Assembly (NCBI GenBank): GCA_964520585.1
Contig: CAZFOO010000001.1
Location: forward strand, 1-64,000
DNA length: 64,000 nt
Source of the DNA: PXAP01 sp964520585
GTDB lineage: Bacteria > Bacteroidota > Bacteroidia > Bacteroidales > PUMT01
Direction of reading: 5' to 3'
Both the position numbers and the translations under genes were made by a program. Numbering within the stretch: the stretch's first letter is position 1; each line of letters starts with the position of its first letter. The notes beneath the pieces are model-generated. The model was not told where the DNA came from and made no database searches. It was given only the letters and a program-made list of their open reading frames with translations. Below, piece after piece: positions 25,654 through 35,042 of this stretch.

Positions 25654-27606
25654 TCAGCGTTGGTCAAATTCAACGGAAAAACTTAAATGAAAACTGCGGC
25701 CAGGCATGGGATAAGCCCTAACTACCTGATATTTCGAATTGAGCAGGTTCATTATCTTCAGTTGCAACCTGCCAGTTGTTTCCCCGATTTTTATATGGTA
25801 ACCGGCATAACCGTTAAAGACAGAAAATGCCGGCATCTGGTAAAGGGGATTGTTATCTTCTGTTGTATACCTGCTCCCCGTCAGGTTACCCGTGAAACCA
25901 AAAAAAAGCTTTGGAGAATTGATATTTGCATAAACAGATAATTTGTGGGCGGGAACATATCTCAACCGGTTTCCTTCTGCCTTGCTGTTTTCTTCAAATG
26001 AACTGCTGACGAGCGGTCTGGAAAAATTATAACTGCTTCCCATTGAAATGTCATACCTGTCTGTTTTTGATTTTGCCGCGAACGATGTTTCCAGTCCCCT
26101 GACAGATACTTCTTTGGTATTCAGGGGTTCCCACCATCTGTTGTTTTCAGCAGGAGCCCAGCTTATCATGTTATCTATTCGCGAGATATAGCCGCTTAAT
26201 TCAGTCACGATCGTCCAGCCGTTACCAGCAGTGTAGTTTTGAACAAGTCCGATATCTGCCGTATGTCCGGATTCCGGCAACAAATTAGGGTTGCCGCCTG
26301 GTTGCCAGTATTTATCATTGAAGGAAGGTACCCTGAATTGTCTGGAATAACTTAGTTTTGCATCCATTCCGTCGAAAGGCAGTTTTTTTCTTGCTCCTAA
26401 AGCAAACAACAGGGGTATCCTGGTATTGCTGTGAAATTCCTTTCTGATGGAAGCGCTGGTTGTAAATCCCGGCAATGACAGTTTTATTGCTGTGATGGCA
26501 GCGGACTGCAATTCGGTTATTTTTTCGCCATACTCGCTTATATCGGCGGAAAGCGAGGATAAGGTCATTCCGGCATCCAGAGAGAGGTAGTCAAATAACC
26601 ATAATCGGTAGTTCAGGTCTCCCATCCGGCGTCCGGTATGTATTCTGGAATCAATAATATTTTCTTCTTCTTCTGACGGATTTCCATCCGTGTAAAACAT
26701 GTATTCCTCAAATATCGCTGTGTTAAGGGAAAATGATGAGTACAGGCCGGTTTTGGTCCATTTTGTATAGACCCTAAGTGAGCTGTCCCGCTGCATAGCA
26801 CCAGAAGGTATATAAGACCCCATTATTCCGGGAATCTCCTTTTGCTTGGACTGATACCAGACTCCTGCTTCCAGTTTGTTTCCTCCCGGCAGCCTGATAA
26901 ACATATTCTGTACCAGTCCAATATTATCGACAGCATTATTTTTTAACTTCTCCACAGGATTACCATTTTTGTAAAAATCGATGTACCTGAAATTGTTTTC
27001 TGCCTGGTGGGAATATGCGAAAAGCTGGTACTGGAGGTCAGGGTTGCCTATTTTTCCCGAGAAGGAGAAATGCCTGTCGTCATAGGTGCCAAATTCCGAT
27101 TGAACTCCAAGGTTTAGCCTGTTATTCCAGTCCGCTCTATTCTCAAGCAAAACTGATCCGCCAAAATTGCCGCTTCCCGCAATACTTCCGGACGCTCCGT
27201 GCACAACTGTGATATCCTGGACTGTGGCAGAGGGGATCGTTGAGAGATCCATGGTGCCCAGAGTCATTGAATTCAGCAGGAACCCGTTCCAGCTAACCAT
27301 TGTCTGGTGTGAATTAGTTCCCCTGAATATCATGGAGGAGGATGCTCCGTTACCACCGCTGGTATTTATATATGCAGGGGTGAACATGGTGATTAGCTCA
27401 CCAAGGTTTGAATTTGAAAAGACCTTCCATGTCAGGGAGTCGGGTCTGCTTGTTTTTTTGTCTTCATGGAAAAATGATTTCCTCTCTTTTTCAATAATAA
27501 CTTCGGGTATATCATATATAAACAGGCTGTCCGGATCACTCTCGTGAACAGAACCAGACAGGAGCGAAGGAATTAGAAGAAAATAAACAGATACCAGGAT
27601 CTTCAA
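25654..27606 (-). CDS. btuB: TonB-dependent cobalamin receptor
   Basis: Outer-membrane receptor that imports cobalamin with TonB energy. 650 residues: signal peptide (about 1-20), a plug domain with M-I-F-R-G-T-N-S-H-Q-T-M-V-S-W-N-G and V-V-H-G-A-S-G-S-I-A-G-S-G-N-F-G-G, then a 22-strand-type barrel ending in an aromatic-rich tail (S-F-H-L-S-F-S-V-E-F). The start is TTG at 27606; no in-frame ATG lies before the plug. First gene behind the cobalamin riboswitch, 169 bp before the btuG-like gene. Confidence 0.88.
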   Translation of the reverse strand: MKILVSVYFLLIPSLLSGSVHESDPDSLFIYDIPEVIIEKERKSFFHEDKKTSRPDSLTWKVFSNSNLGELITMFTPAYINTSGGNGASSSMIFRGTNSHQTMVSWNGFLLNSMTLGTMDLSTIPSATVQDITVVHGASGSIAGSGNFGGSVLLENRADWNNRLNLGVQSEFGTYDDRHFSFSGKIGNPDLQYQLFAYSHQAENNFRYIDFYKNGNPVEKLKNNAVDNIGLVQNMFIRLPGGNKLEAGVWYQSKQKEIPGIMGSYIPSGAMQRDSSLRVYTKWTKTGLYSSFSLNTAIFEEYMFYTDGNPSEEEENIIDSRIHTGRRMGDLNYRLWLFDYLSLDAGMTLSSLSADISEYGEKITELQSAAITAIKLSLPGFTTSASIRKEFHSNTRIPLLFALGARKKLPFDGMDAKLSYSRQFRVPSFNDKYWQPGGNPNLLPESGHTADIGLVQNYTAGNGWTIVTELSGYISRIDNMISWAPAENNRWWEPLNTKEVSVRGLETSFAAKSKTDRYDISMGSSYNFSRPLVSSSFEENSKAEGNRLRYVPAHKLSVYANINSPKLFFGFTGNLTGSRYTTEDNNPLYQMPAFSVFNGYAGYHIKIGETTGRLQLKIMNLLNSKYQVVRAYPMPGRSFHLSFSVEFDQR

Positions 27607-27643
27607 ACCGGAAAAATTTATGTTTAAACCCGAACAATAATAA

Positions 27644-27834
27644 ACGGACCTGGCAGGTCTTCTGACTTACTCCCTTTTCAAACGCCTTCCCATTGCTAAA
27701 GGATGCAACAGTGGCAAGAATGTTTAAAAAGATCAATGGAGCTTACAGCAGCGGGTACTGTCCAGGATTTACACCTGGTTCCCTTTTCATTCCGTTTACA
27801 TGAAGCTGCAAACGGAAACCAATCCACCTGCAAA
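27644..27834 (-). ncRNA. Cobalamin riboswitch
   Basis: Upstream of btuB on the minus strand. Landmarks of the AdoCbl class appear in order: GGGAACCAGGTGTAAATCC with the following CTGGACAGTACCCGC (27751-27784), the B12-box segment GCCACTGTTGCATCC (about 27702-27716) and the closing AGTCAGAAGACCTGCC (27652-27667). The 3' end lies about 40 bp before the btuB start, leaving room for a translation- or termination-type switch; no clear terminator is seen. Cobalamin is expected to repress the six-gene operon. Confidence 0.93.
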
Positions 27835-27838
27835 TATA
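27831..27838 (-). promoter_or_regulatory. Promoter -7 box of the cobalamin operon
   Basis: TATATTTG on the minus strand matches the Bacteroidota TAnnTTTG consensus exactly and lies just upstream of the riboswitch 5' end, so transcription would start at about 27825. A good -33 TTTG is not evident at the usual spacing. Confidence 0.5.
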
Positions 27839-27990
27839 AAAAATATTTGCTTACATAGAAGGGTTAAAGTTTTTCTTCGCATTAAAAATAATTAACAAAT
27901 ATCCCAACCTGTTTGTTAATATGTTTTTTTCAGGATTGCGATAATTTTTTTTTATATTTTTACCTGAATAACTTATCTATTTATTGACTG

Positions 27991-30012
27991 ATGGACAAAA
28001 AAGCTGCCCGGGAAAGGATTTTCCAATTACGAAGGGAACTTGATGAACATAACTACCGGTACTACGTATTGGCCGAGCCGGTAATAAGTGATTTTGAATA
28101 TGACAAGATGATGAAGGAGCTGGTGAACCTTGAAACCAGATACCCCGAATATCTTGATTCCTCATCCCCCTCACAACGTGTGGGAAGCGATATTAACAAG
28201 GAATTCCGGCAGGTCCGGCACAGATATCCCATGTTGTCTCTCGAGAATACCTATTCGAAAGAAGAACTCAAAGAATTTGACAAACGCATCAGGAAGACAG
28301 TCCACGATCCCTTTGAATATGTATGTGAACTTAAGTATGACGGGGTGGCCGTAAGTCTTACATATACTGACGGCATTCTCCGGATGGCTGTTACCAGGGG
28401 TGATGGGGAACATGGTGATGATGTTACTTCAAATGTAAGAACAATAAGAAGTGTACCGCTAAAGCTAAGGGGCGGGGACTATCCCCCTGAGTTTGAAATA
28501 CGAGGGGAAATATTACTTCCCCGTGAAGGTTTTAAAAGGCTCAACCGGGAGAGGTCTGAACGGGGTGAAAATCTTTTCGCAAATCCACGGAATGCTGCTT
28601 CGGGTACATTGAAAATGCAGAATTCCTCGGCTGTTGCCAGGCGACCCCTTGATTGTATCCTTTATCGCGTTTTGGGAGACAACCTGCCTTACGGATCTCA
28701 TTATGAAAATCTAATGAAAGCGGGGGACTGGGGCTTTAAGGTTTCAGATGAAATTCGAAAATGTAAAGGACTTGAGGAGGTTTTTGATTTTATTGATTAC
28801 TGGGATAACCATAGATCCGGCCTGCCATTTGAAACCGATGGGGTGGTAATTAAGATAAATGATTTCCATCTGCACCGGCAACTTGGATATACTGCAAAAA
28901 CGCCCCGCTGGGCCATTGCTTATAAATTTTCTGCTGAGAGGGCTCTTACCCGGCTTCGCTCAGTTGAATTTCAGGTTGGCCGGACAGGAGCTGTAACTCC
29001 TGTTGCAAATCTGGATCCGGTGCACCTGGCAGGAACCACCGTAAAACGAGCCTCGCTTCATAATGAAGAGCAGATTAAAATTCTGGATATCCACTCAGAT
29101 GATATGGTTTTTGTAGAAAAGGGAGGGGATATTATTCCTAAAATTGTCGGGGTGGATAAAACCAAAAGAAGTATAAACAGCAGGCCTGTTAACTATATTG
29201 ACATATGCCCTGCTTGTGGCACAAAGCTTGTTAGGATAAAAGGTGAGGCCAGGCATTACTGTCCTGCTACCGATACCTGTCCCCCCCAGATACTGGGCAG
29301 AATAGAGCATTTTGTCAGTCGCCGTGCCATGAATATTAATATGGCAGGGGCAACTGTCAGGTTACTTTTTGAAAGAGGGCTGATCCATGACGCGGGAGAT
29401 CTTTATAGCTTAAAGGAGGATTATCTTGTTAAACTGGACAGATTTGGCAAAAGATCATCCGAAAAGCTTATAAAAAGTATCTTTGATTCGAAATCACTTC
29501 CCTGGTCCAGATTGTTGTATGCTCTTGGAATACGGTTTGTAGGTGAAACCGTTGCAAGAAAACTGGCAGCTGAATTTCCGTCCGCTGACCAGCTTATTAA
29601 TGCTGACCGGGAAGAGCTTATAGCTGTAGATGAGGTGGGTGAGAGGATAGCTTCTAGTATAGTGGACTTTTTCTCCAGGGAAAGAAATCTTGATATGGTT
29701 AGAAAGTTAAAGGCTGCAGGAGTCAGGATGGTACAGGATAATGGCAATGATAATGGTAATGGTAATGAAACCGGGAATAAGCTTGCCGGTAAGAAGTTCG
29801 TCATATCAGGGAGTTTTGAACGGCATTCCAGGGATAAACTTAAAGAACTCATTGAAAAGAACGGAGGCAAAAACATATCTTCGGTCACCTCGAATGTGGA
29901 TTATATAATAGCAGGAGAAAATGCGGGTCCGTCTAAAATTAAAAAAGCAGAGGTATTAAATATTCCTGTTATCTCCGAAGAAGAATTTATTAATATGATA
30001 TACCATGCATAG
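27991..30012 (+). CDS. ligA: NAD-dependent DNA ligase
   Basis: Seals nicks during replication and repair using NAD+. The 673 residues contain the Ia domain, the adenylation lysine in K-Y-D-G (Lys115), G-E-I-L-L-P, the OB fold, a four-cysteine zinc finger (C-P-A-C...Y-C-P...T-C-P-P), helix-hairpin-helix repeats and a C-terminal BRCT domain (about 600-670). Between HhH and BRCT is an Asn/Gly-rich linker coded by a short AATGGT-type repeat (29740-29775). Divergent from the cobalamin operon. Otherwise standard. Confidence 0.97.
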   Translation: MDKKAARERIFQLRRELDEHNYRYYVLAEPVISDFEYDKMMKELVNLETRYPEYLDSSSPSQRVGSDINKEFRQVRHRYPMLSLENTYSKEELKEFDKRIRKTVHDPFEYVCELKYDGVAVSLTYTDGILRMAVTRGDGEHGDDVTSNVRTIRSVPLKLRGGDYPPEFEIRGEILLPREGFKRLNRERSERGENLFANPRNAASGTLKMQNSSAVARRPLDCILYRVLGDNLPYGSHYENLMKAGDWGFKVSDEIRKCKGLEEVFDFIDYWDNHRSGLPFETDGVVIKINDFHLHRQLGYTAKTPRWAIAYKFSAERALTRLRSVEFQVGRTGAVTPVANLDPVHLAGTTVKRASLHNEEQIKILDIHSDDMVFVEKGGDIIPKIVGVDKTKRSINSRPVNYIDICPACGTKLVRIKGEARHYCPATDTCPPQILGRIEHFVSRRAMNINMAGATVRLLFERGLIHDAGDLYSLKEDYLVKLDRFGKRSSEKLIKSIFDSKSLPWSRLLYALGIRFVGETVARKLAAEFPSADQLINADREELIAVDEVGERIASSIVDFFSRERNLDMVRKLKAAGVRMVQDNGNDNGNGNETGNKLAGKKFVISGSFERHSRDKLKELIEKNGGKNISSVTSNVDYIIAGENAGPSKIKKAEVLNIPVISEEEFINMIYHA

Positions 30013-30090
30013 TTTAACTTTTTTTCTGTATTAAAGCCTGATTATTTTTACTAATATTGCATTTTAATCATCTCCAAAGAAAGCCATACT

Positions 30091-30642
30091 GTGACATTTT
30101 TACAAGGTATCAGAGAAAAAACAGGCAGATACATTCTGAAAAAAAAGATCCGGCGTTCCTCCAGGACCAAGGAATTCATTAATCTTGAAGATGCCACCAG
30201 GATTGGGGTTATTTTTCATCAAACTGATTATAACAGTTTTGAATCAGTTCAGAAATTTCTAAAAAAACTTGCTGAAGATGGCAAGCAGATTTTTGCGATA
30301 GGGTTTATTGAGAAGAAAGAAATTCCTCAGGAATATGTTTTAAAGAAGGGATTTAATTTTTTTTGTTTGAAAGAACTTAACTGGTATTTTAAGCCCGAAC
30401 CTGTTTTTGTAGCGGATTTTATTGAGAGGGATTTTGACTTACTGATCAACCTGAGTATAGACAATGTGTTTCCGGTTGATTATATTTTTGCCCTTTCAAA
30501 TGCCAGATTTAAAGTTGGTAAATATTCAGCAGAATATGAATTTGCCGACCTTTCCATTGACATAAAAAAAAGCGGAGATATTGATTATCTGATAATGCAA
30601 ATAAGTCATTATTTGAGTGAAATTAACGTAAAGAAACAGTGA
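30091..30642 (+). CDS. DUF6913-type conserved protein
   Basis: 183 residues from a GTG start; no suitable ATG is near. There is no signal peptide or membrane segment. The N-terminus is strongly basic (K-K-K-I-R-R-S-S-R), followed by alternating alpha/beta segments with D-L-L-I-N-L-S and a hydrophobic V-F-P-V-D-Y-I-F. It resembles the Bacteroidota DUF6913 family, which has no known function. It ends one base before dapA starts, so the two are almost certainly co-transcribed and perhaps coupled. Its length is typical of a single small domain. Confidence 0.65.
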   Translation: MTFLQGIREKTGRYILKKKIRRSSRTKEFINLEDATRIGVIFHQTDYNSFESVQKFLKKLAEDGKQIFAIGFIEKKEIPQEYVLKKGFNFFCLKELNWYFKPEPVFVADFIERDFDLLINLSIDNVFPVDYIFALSNARFKVGKYSAEYEFADLSIDIKKSGDIDYLIMQISHYLSEINVKKQ

Positions 30643-30643
30643 T

Positions 30644-31561
30644 ATGGTTAAAAAATTATTTCGGGGAACGGGTGTTGCAATTGTTACTCCTTTCAGGGAT
30701 GATGAAAGTGTGGATTTTATTTCAATGGGTAAGGTTATCGAACATATTATTGCAGGTAAAGTAGAGTATATTGTAGCCCTTGGGACAACCGGAGAATCCG
30801 TAACATTAAATGCCGATGAAAAGGCTGCAGTTATAAACTATGTTCTTGAGGCAGTGGATGGAAGAGTGCCGGTGGTAATGGGCATAGGTGGTAATAATAC
30901 ACATGAAGTTGAAAGGGCAGTAAAAAAAGTAAGTAGAGATAATCTGCCGGTTGCCGGAATTTTGTCTGTTTCCCCTTATTATAACAAACCATCTCAGGAA
31001 GGTATTTACGAACACTATAAAAAAATTTCCTTAGTCTCCGATCTGCCTGTTATACTGTACAATGTTCCCGGCCGCACCGGGATGAATATATCTGCATCAA
31101 CCACCTTGAGACTGGCCCGTGATTTTGGAAATATTATAGGAATTAAAGAAGCATCAGGCGATCTCAACCAGGTTAATCATATTATTAAGGATAAGCCAAA
31201 AGATTTTTTGATAATCTCCGGTGATGATCAACTTACCCTCCCAATGATAGCTCTTGGCGGATCGGGAGCAATATCTGTTTCGGCCAATGCTTTCCCTTTG
31301 GAGTTCTCAGAGATGGTGCGCCTGGCATTAAAAGGTAAATTCAAAAAGGCTCAGGAAATACAAAATGCACTACTGGATATAATGGATACTCATTTTGCAG
31401 AAGGTAATCCCGCCGGAGTAAAGGGTAGTCTTGCGATAAAAAAGCTGATCTGCAACAATCTGAGACTGCCTTTGTGCCGTCTCTCAAAATCGACATATGG
31501 TCAACTTAAAGCATTTATTGAAGAGCTTGAGATCAAAAAAGCCTTCCTGCCTTTAAATTGA
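30644..31561 (+). CDS. dapA: 4-hydroxy-tetrahydrodipicolinate synthase
   Basis: First committed step to lysine and diaminopimelate: condenses pyruvate with aspartate semialdehyde. The 305 residues are a TIM barrel with G-T-T-G-E-S (substrate loop), Y-Y-N-K-P-S-Q-E-G, the tyrosine in L-Y-N-V-P-G-R-T-G and the Schiff-base lysine in I-G-I-K-E-A-S-G (about residue 166). It follows the DUF6913 gene by one base. Complete and ordinary. Confidence 0.95.
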   Translation: MVKKLFRGTGVAIVTPFRDDESVDFISMGKVIEHIIAGKVEYIVALGTTGESVTLNADEKAAVINYVLEAVDGRVPVVMGIGGNNTHEVERAVKKVSRDNLPVAGILSVSPYYNKPSQEGIYEHYKKISLVSDLPVILYNVPGRTGMNISASTTLRLARDFGNIIGIKEASGDLNQVNHIIKDKPKDFLIISGDDQLTLPMIALGGSGAISVSANAFPLEFSEMVRLALKGKFKKAQEIQNALLDIMDTHFAEGNPAGVKGSLAIKKLICNNLRLPLCRLSKSTYGQLKAFIEELEIKKAFLPLN

Positions 31562-31628
31562 ACTTTTTTGCCATACCGGTGTTAGACTTGAAAATAGATT
31601 TTCACGGATTTTCAAAATATTTTATATT

Positions 31629-32210
31629 ATGGCATTTACCCTTCAATTGAATGAAAAAGCACCGGGTTTCAATTTACCGGCAACAGACGGGAAAACATAC
31701 TCCCTGAACGATTTCAACGATGCTAAAGTCCTCGTTGTGTTTTTCACCTGCAATCATTGTCCTTATGTAATAGGGTCTGATGAGATAACACGTTCCACAG
31801 CCGGGAAGTTTGCTTCCAGGGGGGTTCGGTTTGTTGGAATTAACTCAAACAGCAAAAATACATATCCTGAGGATGATTTTCCCCATATGATTCAAAGAAT
31901 GGAAAAGTACCGGTTTCCCTGGGTTTATCTTTATGATGAATCACAGGAGGTTGCAATGAAATATGGTGCATTGCGAACCCCGCATTTTTTTGTGTTTGAC
32001 AACGACCGGAATCTGATCTATACAGGCCGGGCAGTTGATTCTCCAAGAGATAGTTCAAAAATAACCGTAAATGACCTTGAAAATGCAATAGAGAATCATT
32101 TGTCCGGCGACCCTGTCCGCACACCCATTACAAATCCCATAGGCTGTAATGTAAAATGGGATGGAAAGGATGCGCACTGGATGCCTGCTGATGCATGCGA
32201 TCTAGTATAG
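31629..32210 (+). CDS. Thioredoxin-like redoxin (AhpC/TSA-type)
   Basis: 193 residues with no signal peptide, so cytoplasmic. Thioredoxin fold: V-V-F-F-T-C-N-H-C-P-Y holds the C-x-x-C pair (about residues 40-43), and the cis-proline region is R-T-P-H-F-F-V-F. The extra C-terminal segment (G-C-N-V-K-W...D-A-C-D-L) has two further cysteines. This arrangement is seen in a widespread family annotated as thioredoxin family protein of unknown partner. Convergent with the S9 peptidase gene; no terminator seen in the 59-bp gap. Confidence 0.8.
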   Translation: MAFTLQLNEKAPGFNLPATDGKTYSLNDFNDAKVLVVFFTCNHCPYVIGSDEITRSTAGKFASRGVRFVGINSNSKNTYPEDDFPHMIQRMEKYRFPWVYLYDESQEVAMKYGALRTPHFFVFDNDRNLIYTGRAVDSPRDSSKITVNDLENAIENHLSGDPVRTPITNPIGCNVKWDGKDAHWMPADACDLV

Positions 32211-32269
32211 ACCGGATATTCTTATGCATTAATATTTTTCAAAGTGAGCAATATGTTATTACAAGGAAT

Positions 32270-35014
32270 TTAGTTCCCGCTGTAAGGCACTCCTTCAATA
32301 ATCCATTCCGCCGGCTCATATCCCCTCAGGTGATAATCAAAGTATTCTTTCATCCTGATGGTATAATCCACTTTGTTCTGATACTTTTGAGGATGATGCG
32401 GTTCATCCCTGTATTGAAGGAATATAATGTCTTTTTCCGCCCTTCTCATCGCCAGGTACAACTCAATGGATTGTTCCCAGGGGACGGCTTCATCATCATC
32501 ACCATGCATGATCAACATAGGTGTATTTATTTCGTGAGCATAAAACAGCGGTGAATTCTCTATATACAGATAGCGCTTTTCAAAAATAGAGGACCCCAGA
32601 CGGCTCTGTCCGGTTTCATACTGGAACTGCCTGGCCATTCCGCTGCCCCATCTGATGCCACCATAAGCGCTGGTCATATTAGATACCGGAGCTCCTGCTA
32701 TGGCAGCCCTGAATATATCGGTCTGCGTTACCACGTAGGCAGTCTGGTAACCACTCCAGGAATGGCCGTGCAATCCAATTGCATCAGGATCTGCAACTCC
32801 TTCATCAATGAGCTTTTGAATTGCCGGAACAAGCGAGTTAACAGCCGACATTCCCGGTCGCCCTGTTTTAAAATGGACATCGGGTAAAAAAACAACATAA
32901 CCATTGCTGGCATAATATCCGAATGATGGCCGGTGGTTTATTACCGTCTGATTAAAATCGTGAAGTCTCTGGGAGAACTTTTCATAGTAATATACAAATA
33001 CCGGATAGGTCTTTGACGGATCATAATCACCGGGTTTGATCACCACGCCCTGCAAAGGCACTCCATCGGCCGAAGTAAATGACAACAGTTCAGCCGAACC
33101 CCAGTTGAAACTGTCGATTTGCTCACTGAGGAAAGAGACTCTTTCCGGGTCTCTGAAGCGGCTGCCGGTAACCCAAAGATCGGGAAATTCATCATAAGAT
33201 TCCCTTGAATATACGATGGTGTTTTTATCGCCAGAGAGGAGCCGGAAACGGAGGTTCATCCCTTCATCTTTTAATAGGTTCAATTTATCCCTGTCCAGTC
33301 TGGCAGAGTAAAGAGCCCTGACCTTGGTATTTTCATTAAAGCCTTCAATATATACTTCTTCCCGGAGTCCGAACAGAGGTTTTTCATCCATCTTTCTAAT
33401 CCGGAAAACAGTTTGCTTATCTCTTCCTTCACCGTCGGTTATATTTTTCATATCACCGGTACTCAGGTTGAATAGCCAAATATCAAAACGGTCATATATC
33501 AGCACCGACTCATTGTTTTCCATCCAACCGGCTGCACGGTAGCTTGAAGGGGGAGCAGGTCTGTCATTGGTTTCGTCATAAAAAGGAATACCTGTATCAC
33601 CGGTAAGATTTATTTTTGTTCCGGATGAGATGTCATAACCATACCAGTTTTTATCTTCAAAATATAGCACATACCGGGAATCCGGCGATATTGTGAACAT
33701 GTCCCGGAGACCGGTAGCAATAAGAGATCTTTCACCGGTGTTGATATTCACGATATAAAGGTCCCTTAACCAGCCATCCCAGGTAATTTCTTTTCTGTAA
33801 GGCTGGTTAGTCGATGCTATGGCAAAATTGCCATTTAGTGCCGGCTCTACATTTGTGATGTTTTTATCTGCAAGCTGTACAACCCTGTTTTCCTTTAAAT
33901 GAAATACAGAAATGAGATTCTGTCTGCTTAGCTGACTCCACATACTTTTTTCGTGTGTTTTGATCAGGGGGTCCTCTCCGTGCCAGATGTCGACCTCTGC
34001 TTTATTACTGATTGAATCAATATCAGATTCAAATACTTCCTTATCATTGTCAGCCGCCGAATACCGGTCGGGACGGAAACCGAAAAACAATCTTTGTCCG
34101 TCATTGCTCCATGTCAGGTTGTTGTCGAAGGGCAGGAAATATCCTTCGGGTGCATCCTGCTGAGTCAGCAGGGGCCTAGGGGACCGGCCTTTTTGCCATT
34201 GGTAAAGAACAGCTGTTTCAATAGTATCTTTTTCCATGTCTTCAGCCCGCATATAGGCAAGTGCCGACTCTTTTTCGTACCACTCAAACCGGTTGAATTT
34301 TGCTTTTCCTGTGGTATCGATGACTTCCGGAGGGGACTGAAGATCTTCAATTGAGATATAATACAATCCGTTCCGGCTTTCAAGCGTATCCTTTAGTGTG
34401 TATACCAGTAAAGAGGAAAGACTGTCCGCAGTCCATGAATCCACAAAGGGAAGCTTTATTTGCTGATCGGTTTCAAGATCTTTTATAAGCAATGGACTTC
34501 CTGACTTCATTATCTTTTCATTCTGGCTCTCTGTTAAAGTTGTATCTTCGGTATTGTGATGATGGATAAAAAGTAACCGGCCTGTTTCACTGAAAGATGC
34601 CTGTTTTACATTATCGAAAGTGTTTTGTGATCCGTCAGAAGTTTTTATTAATACTGCTGCATTTTTGGGAGTTTCAGAAGGGGCCTTTCTTTCTGTTTCG
34701 GTATAGGGGGGCCGTTGGGTGAACAATACCCAGTTACCGCCAGATGAAAAACGGGGGTTTTCTCCGCGTTCAATTCTGTATTCATTTTCATAATTGGATG
34801 AAACCAGAATGCCATATCCATCTCCCCTGTCGGGTGAAGCGCCATAAGCAAGCCAGTTCCCGCTATAATTAATTGCAGGTTGGTATATATGGTGAAAATT
34901 CATTATATCCTCCAGTTCCATGGCCCGTTTTTCCTGGGCGGTAATTAACATAACGGAAAGAAATAAAACTGTTAACAAAATGCAAAGGGTTTTCATTTTT
35001 ACAGGAATATTCAT
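32270..35014 (-). CDS. Secreted prolyl-oligopeptidase family (S9) peptidase
   Basis: I chose ATG 35014 (914 residues), which gives a signal peptide ending I-T-A-Q; ATG 34996 is also possible, while the longest frame (35083) would run into truA. Residues about 40-620 hold WD-like/propeller repeats typical of S9 regulatory domains. The C-terminal alpha/beta-hydrolase carries the nucleophile in G-H-S-W-S-G, the aspartate in H-G-D-D-D-E-A-V-P and the histidine in E-P-H-H-P-Q. It probably acts on oligopeptides in the periplasm. Exact specificity (dipeptidyl or acylaminoacyl) cannot be assigned. Confidence 0.85.
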   Translation of the reverse strand: MNIPVKMKTLCILLTVLFLSVMLITAQEKRAMELEDIMNFHHIYQPAINYSGNWLAYGASPDRGDGYGILVSSNYENEYRIERGENPRFSSGGNWVLFTQRPPYTETERKAPSETPKNAAVLIKTSDGSQNTFDNVKQASFSETGRLLFIHHHNTEDTTLTESQNEKIMKSGSPLLIKDLETDQQIKLPFVDSWTADSLSSLLVYTLKDTLESRNGLYYISIEDLQSPPEVIDTTGKAKFNRFEWYEKESALAYMRAEDMEKDTIETAVLYQWQKGRSPRPLLTQQDAPEGYFLPFDNNLTWSNDGQRLFFGFRPDRYSAADNDKEVFESDIDSISNKAEVDIWHGEDPLIKTHEKSMWSQLSRQNLISVFHLKENRVVQLADKNITNVEPALNGNFAIASTNQPYRKEITWDGWLRDLYIVNINTGERSLIATGLRDMFTISPDSRYVLYFEDKNWYGYDISSGTKINLTGDTGIPFYDETNDRPAPPSSYRAAGWMENNESVLIYDRFDIWLFNLSTGDMKNITDGEGRDKQTVFRIRKMDEKPLFGLREEVYIEGFNENTKVRALYSARLDRDKLNLLKDEGMNLRFRLLSGDKNTIVYSRESYDEFPDLWVTGSRFRDPERVSFLSEQIDSFNWGSAELLSFTSADGVPLQGVVIKPGDYDPSKTYPVFVYYYEKFSQRLHDFNQTVINHRPSFGYYASNGYVVFLPDVHFKTGRPGMSAVNSLVPAIQKLIDEGVADPDAIGLHGHSWSGYQTAYVVTQTDIFRAAIAGAPVSNMTSAYGGIRWGSGMARQFQYETGQSRLGSSIFEKRYLYIENSPLFYAHEINTPMLIMHGDDDEAVPWEQSIELYLAMRRAEKDIIFLQYRDEPHHPQKYQNKVDYTIRMKEYFDYHLRGYEPAEWIIEGVPYSGN

Positions 35015-35042
35015 ATTATACTGTTTTAAATTGTTTTTTGGT

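Noticed and set aside
18591..27606. Iron-siderophore or haem uptake operon
   Set aside because: FecCD-type genes alone would allow it, but the cobalamin riboswitch and BtuB/BtuG-like genes point to corrinoids.
27536..27736. 66-codon minus-strand frame before btuB
   Set aside because: It is made of the cobalamin riboswitch and the btuB start; conserved RNA elements explain the sequence.
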